Origin: Pomphorhynchus laevis
Taxonomy: Eukaryota; Acanthocephala; Palaeacanthocephala; Echinorhynchida; Pomphorhynchidae
Length of the DNA stretch: 64,000 bases
Direction: 5' to 3'
NCBI GenBank assembly: GCA_012934845.2
Contig: WNNJ02000467.1
Coordinates: forward strand, 1-64,000
Positions 32,400-44,395 of the stretch are shown piece by piece. The notes under the pieces are model-generated. The model saw only the letters and a program-made list of their open reading frames with translations. It was not told the DNA's origin and did not search any database. How positions within the stretch are numbered: position 1 is the stretch's first letter; every line of letters starts with the position of its first letter. The translations under genes were made by a program, and so were the position numbers.

Positions 32400-34227
32400 T
32401 CTTTATATATTTTTATATTTTTTCTTACTAATAAACAAAAATATGGCAAATAATATGCTAATTTTAAAATACTGTGTCTTAAATTAACAAATATTATTTT
32501 TAATTTTTTGAAAGTAAAATTTAATATCAATTAAACAATTTAAATAGAAACACACAAATATCAAGTTACAATTGATAATTTTTTGCTACATTAAATCATT
32601 CTACTTTTGCAGTGTTCCATATTTTTAATTTATTGTCAAATAACTGATTTTGAAATTGACACTTTTATAAATACCGTGTCACGATATTTTAACACGAAAG
32701 ACTTTTAATATTTCATTATTAAAAATAATATACATTTTTATAAGATAACACTTTGTTTTGTAATTCAAAGTCATTTAGTTCTTACGTTTGCTGAAAGAAA
32801 ATTTTAATGTTTATTCTTATGTATAATTACAGTCCCTTATTGTCACTAAAATATATTTGGAATATATTACCAATAATACATTTTGGGCAAATTTAAAAAA
32901 TGATTTGTCTTTAACAAATGGTACAACATTAATTTTATTGCATTTTCTATATAAGATTCTATATCATAATATATTATAATAATATATTTATTATCATAAT
33001 ATTAGTTGTTTTTTTATTTAATCTTTTATACTAAACAAACAAGTATAATAATTTAGTATTTAGTATAATTTTTTAGTAATAATAGTTTTTGTTTTATTAT
33101 ATATCATAAATATTATTACATTAATATAGGTTTTTTGTATAATATAGGTATTTAGTATAATAGTATAATAGTATAATAATTTAGTATTTAGTACAAACAA
33201 GTATTTAGTATAATAATTTAAACACTGCAATGGTCTAATACTAACTGGTTGAGTATTAATTTTCTACGTTGAATTTCTTATCATTCTTTTAGAGTTGCTT
33301 CATTTTTGATTTTTCAGTACAAATATACAGGCATTTTAAAAAACTACTCTGAAATTGACACTTTTATAAATAATGAAATACCGTGTCTTAAATTTAATTT
33401 TTAAATACATGTTGCCTAAACATTCTTTTAATATTTCATTAAATCTACATTTAATTTTCTTTTAAATATTTTATATAATGTACATTTTTATAATCTAACT
33501 CTATGTTTTGTAATTCGAAGACATTTTGAAATTTCGCGTTTGTCAAGAAAATTCTAACTTAAAAATTTGGTAAACGTTATTTGCACGTTATTTACATATT
33601 TTAGTTCACTAACCGCAGTGAACTAAAATATATAAGGAATGTTCATGCCAAGCATCATTGCCTAATTTATGACTACTAATGTAAATTTGTTTTAAACAAA
33701 TATTATTTTTTATTATTTGAAACACTAAAATTTAAACTAACTTTTAATCAAAAAAAAATATTTTAATTTAGAATAAAATAAATTTATTTTAAATTTATAT
33801 TAATTAATCAAAAAATAGAATATAAATATACAAATTTTAAATTACAATTTCAATCATTTTTTCTTATTTTTGATCATTTTAAATGGTCAAAATTAATTTT
33901 ATTGTATTTGCTTTATAAGATTTTACAAATTTGTAGATTTTAATTAAAAAATTTAAAAACTGATTTCAAAATTAAAGCAAATTTGTTTTGAACAAATATT
34001 AATTTAATTATTTAAAGCACTAAAATTTAATCTCAATTAAACAAAAGCTAGTTGTATTAAATCATTTTACTTTTGCAGTATTTCATAATTTTATTTCTTG
34101 TCAAATAATTTCGGTAATGTTTATATCTAAAGTTGTGTGTATATAAATATTTTTTTATAAATATTAATTTTTTATAAATATTAAATATATTAATATTTAT
34201 ATTGGTTATTATTAATATTATTAAAAT
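32400..34227 (+). repeat. AT-rich decayed tandem copies of an intron/exon module
   Basis: Blocks recur in the same order: CTGATTTTGAAATTGACACTTTTATAAATA (parts near 29,310, 32,640 and 33,345), GTGTCTTAAATT, and CATTTTACTTTTGCAGTATTTCAT (near 32,600, 34,065 and 34,480). The last copy precedes the LRR exon at 34,666, so these look like old duplications of an exon-bearing segment whose other exons have decayed. A 40-bp palindrome lies at 33,603-33,641. No gene. Confidence 0.5.
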
Positions 34228-34400
34228 TGTCCCCGTCGCCGAATTGTGAAGGCGTGTGCATTTCAAACGCCTCGCAGTTTACAACGCAAACCTTGAGCAT
34301 GCACACTCTCTTGACTTCTCTGTAAGCACACGTCAAAGCCACAAGGTCGCGTTGTCGACTGACGTAAGGGCACCCGATGATGAAGCGGGTTCGCTCTTCA
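34228..34400 (+). repeat. SINE-like dispersed repeat, copy 2
   Basis: See 26,410-26,568. The 3' two thirds is nearly the same; the 5' third is more diverged. Confidence 0.6.
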
Positions 34401-34665
34401 TTTTTATTAGAAATTACTTAATTAAATAATAACTAGAAATCCGCAAATTTGAAGTTACAATATTTAATGGTTTGCTACATCGAATCATTTTATTTTTGCA
34501 CTATTTCATATTTTTTATTTCTTGTCAAATAAGTCTGGTAATGCATTTATCTAAATTATGAAATATGCAACAATGCCTGATTTAAAATTACTATAATGTA
34601 AAGAACATTCGATTTGGTTTGTGTTATTCATTGCCAAGTTAATAAATAGAAATATTTAATTTAGG

Positions 34666-34737
34666 AATTTGTCTTTCAACATGATTACTGAAATAAGCAG
34701 CACAGATTTCCATAATATGTTGGGGCTTCAAGATATG
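34666..34737 (+). CDS. LRR exon, 72 nt
   Basis: TTTAG precedes and GTATGT follows. It reads NLSFNMITEISSTDFHNMLG, a typical L-x-x-N-x-I repeat, in the common phase. It is 534 bp upstream of the next LRR exon. Confidence 0.85.
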
Positions 34738-35271
34738 TATGTAATTTGTTCTCTCCTGTTATTTTCAAGTAACAATTTCAGATTTTATCAATTTTTTATT
34801 TGAAATAAAACCACAGCCGACTTTTGTGCCATATCACAAGAGTCGTTAAATGTTTTGAAATGATTAATATTTATTGTTGAAATTGCTATAGTCAACCGAC
34901 TGCAATGCATCGCTTGATTTTTAAAACAGATGTATTATACTGAATTGAAACTAGTGTCATAATAAACCATACGTATGATTAAAGGGAGTTGGTTATTCAT
35001 TTTAGACAAAATAAATCGTTTTATTCTTTCGGAGTAGCATCTGCGTTATGTGTTATCTTTAAGTTTGTATTGTATTTTAAATTTATATTATTTTAAGATC
35101 TAGCTTTAAAGAGCCGACAATGCACTGTATGACTACCACTTACTCTATGAATTGAACATTTATTTATTTCAAAGTGGCCTTTATAACTTTTAATACTTGA
35201 ATATATTATAGTGCTATATCACTTAAGATAAATCATTGCGTAGTTATTTGATATTGAATTTTCTGTCATAG

Positions 35272-35343
35272 GCGATTATTTGGCAATCCAATTACCGACA
35301 TACCATCTGGCTTTTTGAAAATATCATCTCAGTTAAAATCATT
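35272..35343 (+). CDS. LRR exon, 72 nt
   Basis: CATAG precedes and GTGAGT follows. It reads RLFGNPITDIPSGFLKISSQ in the common phase, with GNPITDIPSGF a canonical LRR consensus. 35,344-36,297 has no gene; a perfect hairpin (ACGCATTTCATCTT and its complement) lies at 35,458-35,488. Confidence 0.85.
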
Positions 35344-36310
35344 GTGAGTAAATTGACTTGTCGAGAATTGAATTTATAGCAAAAAATAAGATTAATTTAT
35401 TGTCACGAATAAATTAAAAGTCTCGATTTGTACAAGCGGGCAAATACATGCTAATGACGCATTTCATCTTATGAAAAGATGAAATGCGTATCTTATTCAA
35501 AAACAAAGCATATTGTTTATTATCCATTCATAAAATATTTTTGTTTAATAGTTAAAATTTATCTTTCATAGTATTTTTTGTTGATTTATATTTTGTAAAT
35601 TTAATATTTTAATAACATTTTGTTGATTTATAATTATAAGAAAACGAAAACAAAGTCCACTAATCAATAGTAATTTATCAGTAGAACAAATCAGAAAAAA
35701 TTCACGCTTTTATTATATATATTTTATAAATTATATATAATTATATATTTAAATTCTATATAATTATACAGGATATAACATTTTTATGATTAAATATAGA
35801 CTCAATTGGTCTATATTGATATTAGGGTATACTACCGCAATGCCCTAAAATTTTTATAAATGTTACTTAAAATTAACCTTTTTTAATAATATACGATCAT
35901 TATTATTTTTTCAAATAACAAAAAATAAAATGTAATTTATTGCAAGGAATGCTTTATAGCTTCTTGATTTTATATAATGGTTCAAAATGTGACAACCTAA
36001 CATCACTATTCTCTTGCAAATAGCCTATTTGCATAATTTGGTAATTATAATTAATCATATTTGGTAAATTCAATTACTAAATCGCAAGCGTTACATATTT
36101 TCTTTGTATCCACGCTTTTAAGCTTACAATACGAAGAGTATATTCCACTGATAGTTTCTAAATATGAATTATTAATCGTATATTGCGTCCGATAAAACTT
36201 TGTAACGCCGTATCTGTGAATGTTTAACCAATAATATGTTAGTATAACTCTATCAATAATATTAAATTGTTAATATATGTATATTAACAATTTATATATT
36301 AACATATATT

Positions 36311-38121
36311 CCATTGATACATTCGATGTGTTCATTAATTGTTCACGGCGTATAAACATCGAGAAGAAACAAGAGAATGTTAATCACGAATTTTCAACTA
36401 TTTCAATAGTCTTTTTCAAATAATACAATTAGTAACAAAGAAAAGAAAAACTATTGTATATATGCAATAAAAACGGAAGAAACACACAGTGAATCAATCG
36501 GTTTTGCAATGTGCTTGTAGGGATAGCTAATTTCCAGTTATCTTTATTACCATCCATCGAGTTAGCATAGTTCTGGATGTGAATACTTTATTTTATCAGA
36601 CGTCTTAGTAGGTTGTCCTCCTTTTCTAAGACCTTAGCTGCGGCAAAGTCTGGTTCATGATTATGGATCAACCAATGATTCACCAATGCTGACGAATTAT
36701 CTCCCCTTTTAAACTATATTTATATTGTATTATTCTGGTTATTAAACCCTGATTTGCCTGTCCAAAATATTTGGCTGGAAATTCATACACGGTATCTCGT
36801 AAGTTACATTATTAGGTTCATATTTAGGTTTGCTCTTGAAATAACCAAATAGAGTAGAATTCCTCACATGAAATAAGGACGTATTTGCTGGTAGATTATT
36901 TCTTAAGAAATTAGAACATCCATCACTTACAAATATCGTGGGTATAAATACTCGTTTCTCTTTTGAGATAGCTTCCGAAGAATTATTTTCCATCACTTTA
37001 CTCCTAAGACAACGGTTGATAGCTTCGTGTATAGTCCATATAGGAAACTTTCTAGATTTCAACACTTCAGAAATTCGATGGAATTGGTTATCCCTAGCTA
37101 TTGGTGTCGAGCATATGTTAACCACCCGATCATAGAGCGCTTTCGCTGCCATTATTTTGTAGTTAGAAAATACATAAGTATTCCAACTTGCTAGACACCA
37201 GGGTATATTAGATTTCCTATGTACGTCCGTCGTAAGTATATTGTTAGTCTTTATAATCAACACGTCCAAGAAGGATATTTCACCGTCTATATTTCCCCTT
37301 ACCACACTCCATTGTATTGCTTGATCTCTGTTATTCAATGACTCGATTATTTCCGAACCTGGATCAACAGAAAATATGCAAAATACATCATCAACATATC
37401 TTAACCATTTAATTAGGTTATGGATAAAAGAATATACACTTTCCTCTCAATGCGTCATATAGATGTCCGCCAGTATCGGTCCCAATGGAGAGCCCACGGC
37501 AACACAGTTACTCTGTTAATAAGGTTGTCCTTCGAATAATAAAATTTTCTTATTAGTACACTATTTTAATAATTGTTCCCACTCTGTTGTTGATAATTTT
37601 GGGTTGTCACACTTCGTAGCCAACAACCTAGATGCCAGTAGTATTGTTGTTTAAAGTGGTGCGATTCCCATTTTTGTTCGCTTTAAATGTGGTGTTGACA
37701 ATTTTAACCAATCTTAAATGCAAAATAAAATACAAAATATGCTAATGTCATTCTCCGTACAAGAAGCTAGACGACAAATCAGTAAACTTCGCAATACCGT
37801 TAGAGCAAGTTGGCAAAATATTATTCGGTGGATGAACAGTGAGCAATTTCTATTTAGAATGAACAATTGCATACACGAGCGAGTATCATCATTTGGTCGG
37901 CTTCATAAATTATCCTCGTGTGAATTCTTTAATCCTAGATGCAGCACTGTACACTACAATCAGCGTAGGTGGACCTCATCAGCAGTTAGCCTACAACCTT
38001 TCGTGTTTTGGCTTTTTTAATTATCTGCTGAAATTTTCTTCTGCTGCCTTTCTGTAAAAACAAACGATGCAGTTTGTGAGAAAAACATTTCCACTTGTGC
38101 AAACTGTACGTTGTATCCGTC
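36311..38121 (-). mobile_element. PLE-2, left arm of a head-to-head pair (internally deleted)
   Basis: Inverted copy of the right arm. 37,338-36,742 (-) encodes the C-terminal half (SFLDVLIIKTNNILTTDVHR, KRVFIPTIFVSDGCSNFLRN), nearly identical to the right arm. Most of the RT is gone, and 37,650-37,905 holds unrelated sequence. The terminal region with the hammerhead strands is present but degraded (GAAAC reads as AAAAC). Outer flank ATTAACATATATT (36,298-36,310) recurs at 40,558-40,570. Confidence 0.8.
37650..37905 (+). other. unidentified insert in PLE-2 left arm
   Basis: Sequence with no counterpart in the right arm. A + strand frame (from 37,718) encodes EARRQISKLRNTVRASWQNI and EQFLFRMNNCIHERVSSFGR, possibly coiled-coil. 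I do not recognise it; it may be captured host or transposon sequence. Confidence 0.4.
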
Positions 38122-38135
38122 TTTTGGTTTCAATC

Positions 38136-40557
38136 GACGGATACAACGTACAGTTTGCACAAGTGGAAATGTTTTTCTCACAAACTGTATCGTATGTTTT
38201 TACAGAAGGGCAGCAGAGGAAAATTTCAGCAGATAATTAAAGAACCGAAACACTAAAGGTAGGCGTAGGCTCACTGCTGATGAGGTCCACCTACGCTGAT
38301 TGTAGTGTACAGTGCTGCATCTAGGATTAAAGAATTCACACGAGGATAATTTATGAAACTGACCAAACAAATTCTATTTATAGAGCACTATATTAATAAC
38401 GTGAGTAATCGACATAGATTAAAGATACAACGTAGACATGCTAATAAATTGAATAGACTAGTTTGTGTAAACACCAAAATGAATACTTTGGAACATGTGG
38501 TAAACTATATTAATATGTCTCATAGAAATCTTTCATCATCTGAATAACAATTACTAAACTGGGGCCTAACTTTGTGCCAACAAGCAAGCAATCAGAAATT
38601 GATATTCGTTGTGATTCTGAGTACATGCTATCTAAATTACCTAATTCTAGCTTTCTAAAAATCATTCAGTATTACATGATGGCGCGCATTTATTCGAGAC
38701 AAAATCCTCACAATCTTTCTACAAATCAGAATAACGCTTTACGACATCTCAGGGCTGACCCAACAATCAGAATTTGTAAAGCTGATAAAGGACAGGCTAC
38801 AGTCCCAGTAGATACGATCGATTATGTCAAACATGAACTGGATTTGATATCATCTGATAAGTTTACAAGACTATTGAGTGATGATACATCCAAACGAGAA
38901 CGACAATTTAACTCTACATTGTCCTTGTTTCAAAAATCGGGAAAGATTTCGAAATTATGGTATGATAAGGTGAAGTCATTCCATGCTCAGACAGGCTTTC
39001 TATATCTGTTACAGAAAATCCATAAGCCCACTCTGCAATTCCGCCCGGTAATTGCCTCACACAAAAGTTTCTCTCACTCACTGGCTAAGGAAATAAACAG
39101 ACTACTTCGCCTATATAGAGAACCTGCTCCTTCGTATATAAGGGATGGTCCTGCATTTGCTAAAGAAATATTGCAGTACAGTGGCCAAACAAATTTTTTC
39201 ATAACTGCGGATGTGAAGTCATTGTTTACGAATGTCCCACTTGAAACAACAATACTACTGGCATCTAAGTTGTTGGCTACGAAGTGCGACAACCCAAAAT
39301 TATCAACAACAGAGTGGGAACAATTATTAAAATAGTGTACTAATAAGAACATTTTATTATTCGAAGGACAACCTTATTAACAGAGTAACTGTGTTGCCGT
39401 GGGCTCTCCATTGGGACCGATACTGGCGGACATCTATATGACGCATTGGGAGGAAGGTGTGTATTCTTTTATCCCTAACCTAATTAAATGGTTAAGATAT
39501 GTTGATGATGTATTTTGCATATTTTCTGTTGATCCAGGTTCGGAAATAATCGAGTCATTGAATAACAGAGATCGGGCAATACAATGGAGTGTGGTAAGGG
39601 AAAATATAGACGGTGAAATATCCTTCTTGGACGTGTTGATTATGAAGACTAACAATATACTTACGACGGACGTACATAGGAAATCTAATATACCCTGGTG
39701 TCCAACAAGTTGGAATATTTATGTATTTTCTAACTACAAAATAATGGCAGCGAAAGCACTCTATGATCGGGTGATTAACATATGCTCGACACCAATAGCT
39801 AGGGATAACCAATTCCATCGAATTTCTGAAGTGTTGAAATCTAGAAAGTTTCCTATATGGACTATACACGAAGCTATCAACCGTTGTCTTAGGAGTAAAG
39901 TGATGGAAAATAATTCTTCGGAAGCTATCTCAAAAGAGAAACGAGTATTTATACCCACGATATTTGTAAGTGATGGATGTTCTAATTTCTTAAGAAATAA
40001 TCTACTAGCAAATACGTCCTTATTTCATGTGAGGAATTCTACTCTATCTGGTTATTTCAAGAGCAAACCTAAATATGAACCTAATAATGTAACTCACGAG
40101 ATACCGTGTATGAATTTCCAGCCAAATATTTTGGACAGGCAAATCAAGGTTTAATAACCAGAATAAAACAATGTAAATATAGTTTTAAAAGGGGAGATAA
40201 TTCGTCAGCATTGGTGAATTATTGGTTGATCCATAATCATGAACCAGACTTTGCCGCAGCTAAGGTCTTAGAAAAGGAGGACAACCTACTAAGACGTCTG
40301 ATAAAATAAAGTATTTACATACAGAACTATGCTAACTCGATGGATGGTAATAAAGATAACTGGAAATTAGCTATCTCTACAAGCACATTGCAAAACCGAT
40401 TGATTCACTGTGTGTTTCTTCCGTTTTTATTGCATATATACAATAGTTTTTCTTTTCTTTGTTACTAATTGTATCACTTGAAAAAGACTATTGAAATAGT
40501 TGAAAATTCGTGATTAACATTCTCTTGTTTCTTCTCGATGTTTATACGCCGTGAAAG
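38136..40557 (+). mobile_element. PLE-2, right arm: RT plus GIY-YIG, broken in a few places
   Basis: 38,353-38,547 is an amino part. 38,574-39,335 holds ICKADKGQATVPVDTIDY, LLQKIHKPTLQFRPVIASHK and FFITADVKSLFTNVPLE (motif A). 39,399-40,154 holds MGSPLGPILADIYMTHWEEG (motif B), LRYVDDVFCIF (catalytic YVDD) and ISFLDVLIMKTNN. 40,106-40,309 holds KYFGQANQGLITRIKQCKYS and ALVNYWLIHNHEPDFAAAKV, the GIY-YIG nuclease. It is a different lineage from PLE-1. The reading frame changes between segments. A small spacer at 38,122-38,135 separates the arms. Confidence 0.85.
38242..38314 (+). ncRNA. hammerhead-like motif with non-standard strand order, PLE-2
   Basis: ACC (38,244-38,246) abuts GAAA (38,247-38,250). 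ACACTA (38,250-38,255) starts helix III. CACTG (38,272-38,276) abuts CTGATGA (38,277-38,283), which abuts GGT (38,284-38,286). TAGTGT (38,303-38,308) plus A38,309 form the cleavage triplet GUA, and CAGTG (38,310-38,314) follows. Helices: ACACTA/TAGTGT 6 bp, CACTG/CAGTG 5 bp, GGT/ACC 3 bp. A hairpin GCGTAGG/CCTACGC (38,263-38,269 and 38,290-38,296) encloses the CUGAUGA strand. The layout equals that at 7,627-7,701 with different helix sequences. Confidence 0.7.
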
Positions 40558-40570
40558 ATTAACATATATT

Positions 40571-41135
40571 TATTATCGTGTATTATCAATACGAAATTTA
40601 ATGGTTTTAGCTTCGGCACAAATAAATTATGTTATAATTAATATTTTTAATACAAATGTGTATATCCATGGATGGAGCACTAATACATATATTCGTGAAA
40701 ACTTAATGTATTGAAAACTTCTATAGTTTATCGGTTTTGACAATACAAATAAATCAAATAGCTTTTTATTAATTTTTTTATTAATATTACAATTAATATG
40801 TATAATAATATATACATATTCACCGATAATACGTGAGTATCAATAATATTAATATATTAGAGCCAATATATTAGTATTAATAATATTACTCTTGGTGGGA
40901 AGATTTACCCTCAGATTTTCTCTTCTAATAATATTATTATTGTATTATTAATACAATAATAATATTTTACATATTATTTTATAATATGTATAACTCAATC
41001 AATAATATTAAGCTGAATCGTTTTTGTTTCGGCACAAATAATTTATACCATAATTAATGTTTTTAATATAAATGTGTACATTAATGGATGGGACTATAAT
41101 ACATATATTCTTGCGAATTTTTATGTAATTTTTTA
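40571..41135. repeat. two diverged copies of an AT-rich repeat
   Basis: 40,610-40,705 and 41,025-41,120 share CGGCACAAATAA, TAATATAAATGTGTA and ATGGATGG...ACATATATTC. A perfect hairpin TGTGGCGCAA/TTGCGCCACA lies at 41,190-41,217, and another about TAATATTATTATTGTATTATTAATACAATA near 40,925. 41,220-41,859 has no gene. Confidence 0.55.
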
Positions 41136-41859
41136 ATGTAAAAAGCGATGGTCTTATGGTTGTATAACTTAAATTTTCGTGGATTAATATGTGGCGCAAT
41201 ATATTTTTGCGCCACATATTATTTAATGTTATACTGTTTTCGGTTTAATGTGGAATATTTACCCTAGCGTGTCTCGTTCAGATTCAACTGATAAATAGTA
41301 ACTTATAAGTAATTTTAATTAAATAATATGTTAAATAAAATTGAATATTTTATATTAAATAATATGGATTTTGATCAATTTGATAAATCATTTTTTAATT
41401 TCATTAACTAAACTCTTAAATTCTAAAAATAATATTGTAATTTGATGTAAAATTAAAATTAAATCGTGCAATAAAGTAAATAATTTTATTATTTAATTAA
41501 TTTTAAAAAATTTCTAAATTTACCTTCACGATGTACAATTTTGTGAATTGTAAATGTATAAAGTAGTGAATTTCGCACACAACTTTGATCTGCAAATTAC
41601 CTCAATTAGCCGCAATGAGTATTCAAATTGTTTTTGAAAACTAAATTTAAATTATGAATATTTTTTTACAAGTTGATCTTTTATCTTGTGAGATTAAAAA
41701 TCCACTGCTTGAAAGTTTTGATGTAATACAATAAATCGTTAGTTGCAGATTGTTTTATCCTAATTAAAATTTTGCCACTTTTGTTTGTAACAGTTTTCAG
41801 CTAAAGTTCCAAATAGTTTTATTGCAAATTAATTCACTTTCTAATTGATGCTATTTTAG

Positions 41860-41925
41860 TGCAATTACTTTAAAGCATCTTCGTTGCCCTACAATAAGCG
41901 GAATTTTTAATCAGATCGAAGAAAT
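41860..41925 (+). CDS. possible LRR-type exon, 66 nt
   Basis: ATTTTAG precedes and GTAAGT follows; 66 nt in the common phase. It reads AITLKHLRCPTISGIFNQIE, only loosely LRR-like. Support comes mainly from the clean splice sites, matching phase and position in the exon series. Confidence 0.4.
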
Positions 41926-42289
41926 GTAAGTTTTATAGTTAATGCAATTTCGTAATTTTATTCATAAAAGAAAAATTAATTTTTAACATATTAAAACATA
42001 TTTAACACATTTCTTTTAAATCAATTTTAAGTGTAATCACGTTGTGATAGAAATACAAATTTAAATGCATGACGCAATGATTTAATAACATATTCGCCAA
42101 TTATATTCGTAAAGCTAATGAATATTTTAATGCATAATATTTTATTATTTTTCATAACATGATATTTTTAATTATATTTCTTAATAATAAAATATTATTT
42201 GTTGACTATATATCTAACATTCCATTCGTTAATGGACCATCCATTCGTTAATAGATGGATTTAATTATAGCATTTGATGCCATTTGAAA

Positions 42290-43440
42290 ATTTAATTCAT
42301 AAAAGATAAAATCATGTGATTAAATTGATACTTATTTAACACATTTTTTGAAATCAATTTAAGGTAAATAAAAGTTGAATCAACGAAAAATTGAAACGAA
42401 ATGGGAATAGCGTAGAGCTTTAACCAGAATTGTGGGTACAAATTTTCATCGACATGACCGTATGAATAAAAATTATTAGAATTAAATACACATTTATCAT
42501 CAATGTATCGAAACATATATTTCATATCTTAATATAATTTAGATTTATTTTTTAAACAGTTATGAGCACATTCATATTCTAAAAGGCTTAAAAATAAGTC
42601 AGCACTAATTGGGCTACTATTACTACCCATTGGAACACCTTTTATTTGTCTAGATTTGTAGAAGTCGTACTAATATCGTTTGTATTTATAAACGATATTA
42701 AAAAAGACCATGTATCAGAATATGGAGAAATCTGTGGAATTCTTAAAAATTAATAATAACTAATTAATAAAATTTGTACAATATTTTTATCAAAAAATTG
42801 TTTAAGCTTAAAATTAGATTTAGATTTTTTACTTATTTTTTTCATATCTATAAAGCTTAAAAATAAGTAAGCTATAATTGGGATACTATTACCTATCATT
42901 GGAACACCTTTTACTTGTCTAAATATAGATGTCCCTACTTTTAAATAATTTTGATTTATCAAAATATTCAAGGATTCTGTTAATTCAATTTTATCCATAT
43001 ATTTATATTTACTTGATGGTAAAATTTTTGTTAGATAGGCGTTTTAATTATTATAGCATATATATGTATATCTTTTTACGAATATAAGATTAATTAATTT
43101 TACTAACGCTTCTTTAATATCTACTAAATCTAGATTTGTATAAAGCGTACTAAAATCGTATGTATTTATATTTTGAAAATTTATTCCTTTTGTGTGTTCT
43201 AAAAATTCTTTTGTAGAATTAATGCTGAAATAGTGTTCTATACCATTATATAATATATATTATATTATATAATATATAATATAATATATCTATATTATCT
43301 TTAATTGAAACACCTGTTATTTGTGTAAATATAGATAATTAAATAATTAAATAATTTTTATTTACCAAAATATTTAGAGATTATTTTAATTCAATTTTAA
43401 TTTAATATAGCATATATATGTATATATAATAAAATATTTT
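42290..43440 (-). mobile_element. AT-rich PLE-like RT element, copy 2 (decayed)
   Basis: 42,998-42,750 encodes a motif B segment (IFRQVKGVPMIGNSIPIIAY). 42,525-42,292 encodes MKYMFRYIDDKCVFNSNNFY, with the catalytic YIDD. A partly duplicated motif B stretch lies at 42,590-42,660. 43,040-43,240 reads through the motif A region (reverse complement of the 17,500-17,640 sequence). Stops and rearrangement break it. This copy supplies the catalytic part missing from copies 1 and 3. Confidence 0.6.
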
Positions 43441-43559
43441 ATTATATGTAAGTATTTTATTCGCATTTTTTTAATGCTATCAAATAATATTTTAATAATA
43501 TTATAATAATATTATATGTATATTTATTGATATATTTATAAATTGATATTTATTAACAA

Positions 43560-44230
43560 TAAAAATAAAATTTACAATTCGTTATATAATGACTTTATTG
43601 TTAAATAATAACAACGACAAAAATAAAATTTACAATTCGTTATATAATAACTTAAATGCTTACTTTGGTAAGCTGATTAATGGTGATAGCTCGAATATAT
43701 CTAAGATAAAATTAGGAAAGATTATATATTTGATAAAATAAAAAATAAAATGAAAATAACAAACAATTATAAAAGGAAAGATAAAATTAATAAAGATATG
43801 TATAAAGAACTTACTAAATTAAAGGATAACTATATAATAACAACTATTGATAAAGCTAGTAATAACTTTGTCTTCATATGCAAAAAGCTTTATTACGATA
43901 TACTAATGAAAGAGGTTAATTTTAATGATTTAAATGTAAATCCAGCATATGAATGTAGTGGGTTGAGTTTAGAAACAATTATTACAAGTCATTGTTCTAT
44001 AATAGATAAAAAGGGTATAAAGGTTGAATTAGATAATAAAACTATACCTGTATTATATTGGAATCTAAAATTACATAAAAATCCAATTAAACCTAGGTTC
44101 ATATGTAGTGCGTTTAGATGTACATTAAAACCACTTTCTGTTAACATGAATAAAATACTTAAAGTAATTAAAGCACACTTCAAAAAATATTGTAGGGTAA
44201 TAGAAACTGGTATAAATATTTATATTTATT
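43560..44230 (+). mobile_element. AT-rich PLE-like RT element, copy 3 (fragment)
   Basis: 43,750-44,346 is an open frame with TTIDKASNNFVFICKKLYYD, LYWNLKLHKNPIKPRFICSA and MNKILKVIKAHFKKYCRVIE. It is the least damaged version of this RT segment in the window, homologous to 17,090-17,500. It ends in AT-rich sequence before motif A. Confidence 0.6.
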
Positions 44231-44395
44231 TATTTCAAAATATGGTAATTTATTTTTTCAAAATTAAGACTTTTATGACATTATCATTGCATTATTTAAT
44301 CAATTTTCAACAACATTTTTTTTATTTTTTTAAACAACAATTATAGTTAAATATTATGTCTTTTCTATATTGACAACAAAACTGAATGACAACAA

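Noticed and set aside
34057-34266. - strand ORF rich in Ile and Asn
   Set aside because: Low-complexity translation of TAATATTATT-type repeats.
39074-39958. - strand ORFs inside PLE-2
   Set aside because: Shadow frames of the RT; no independent evidence.
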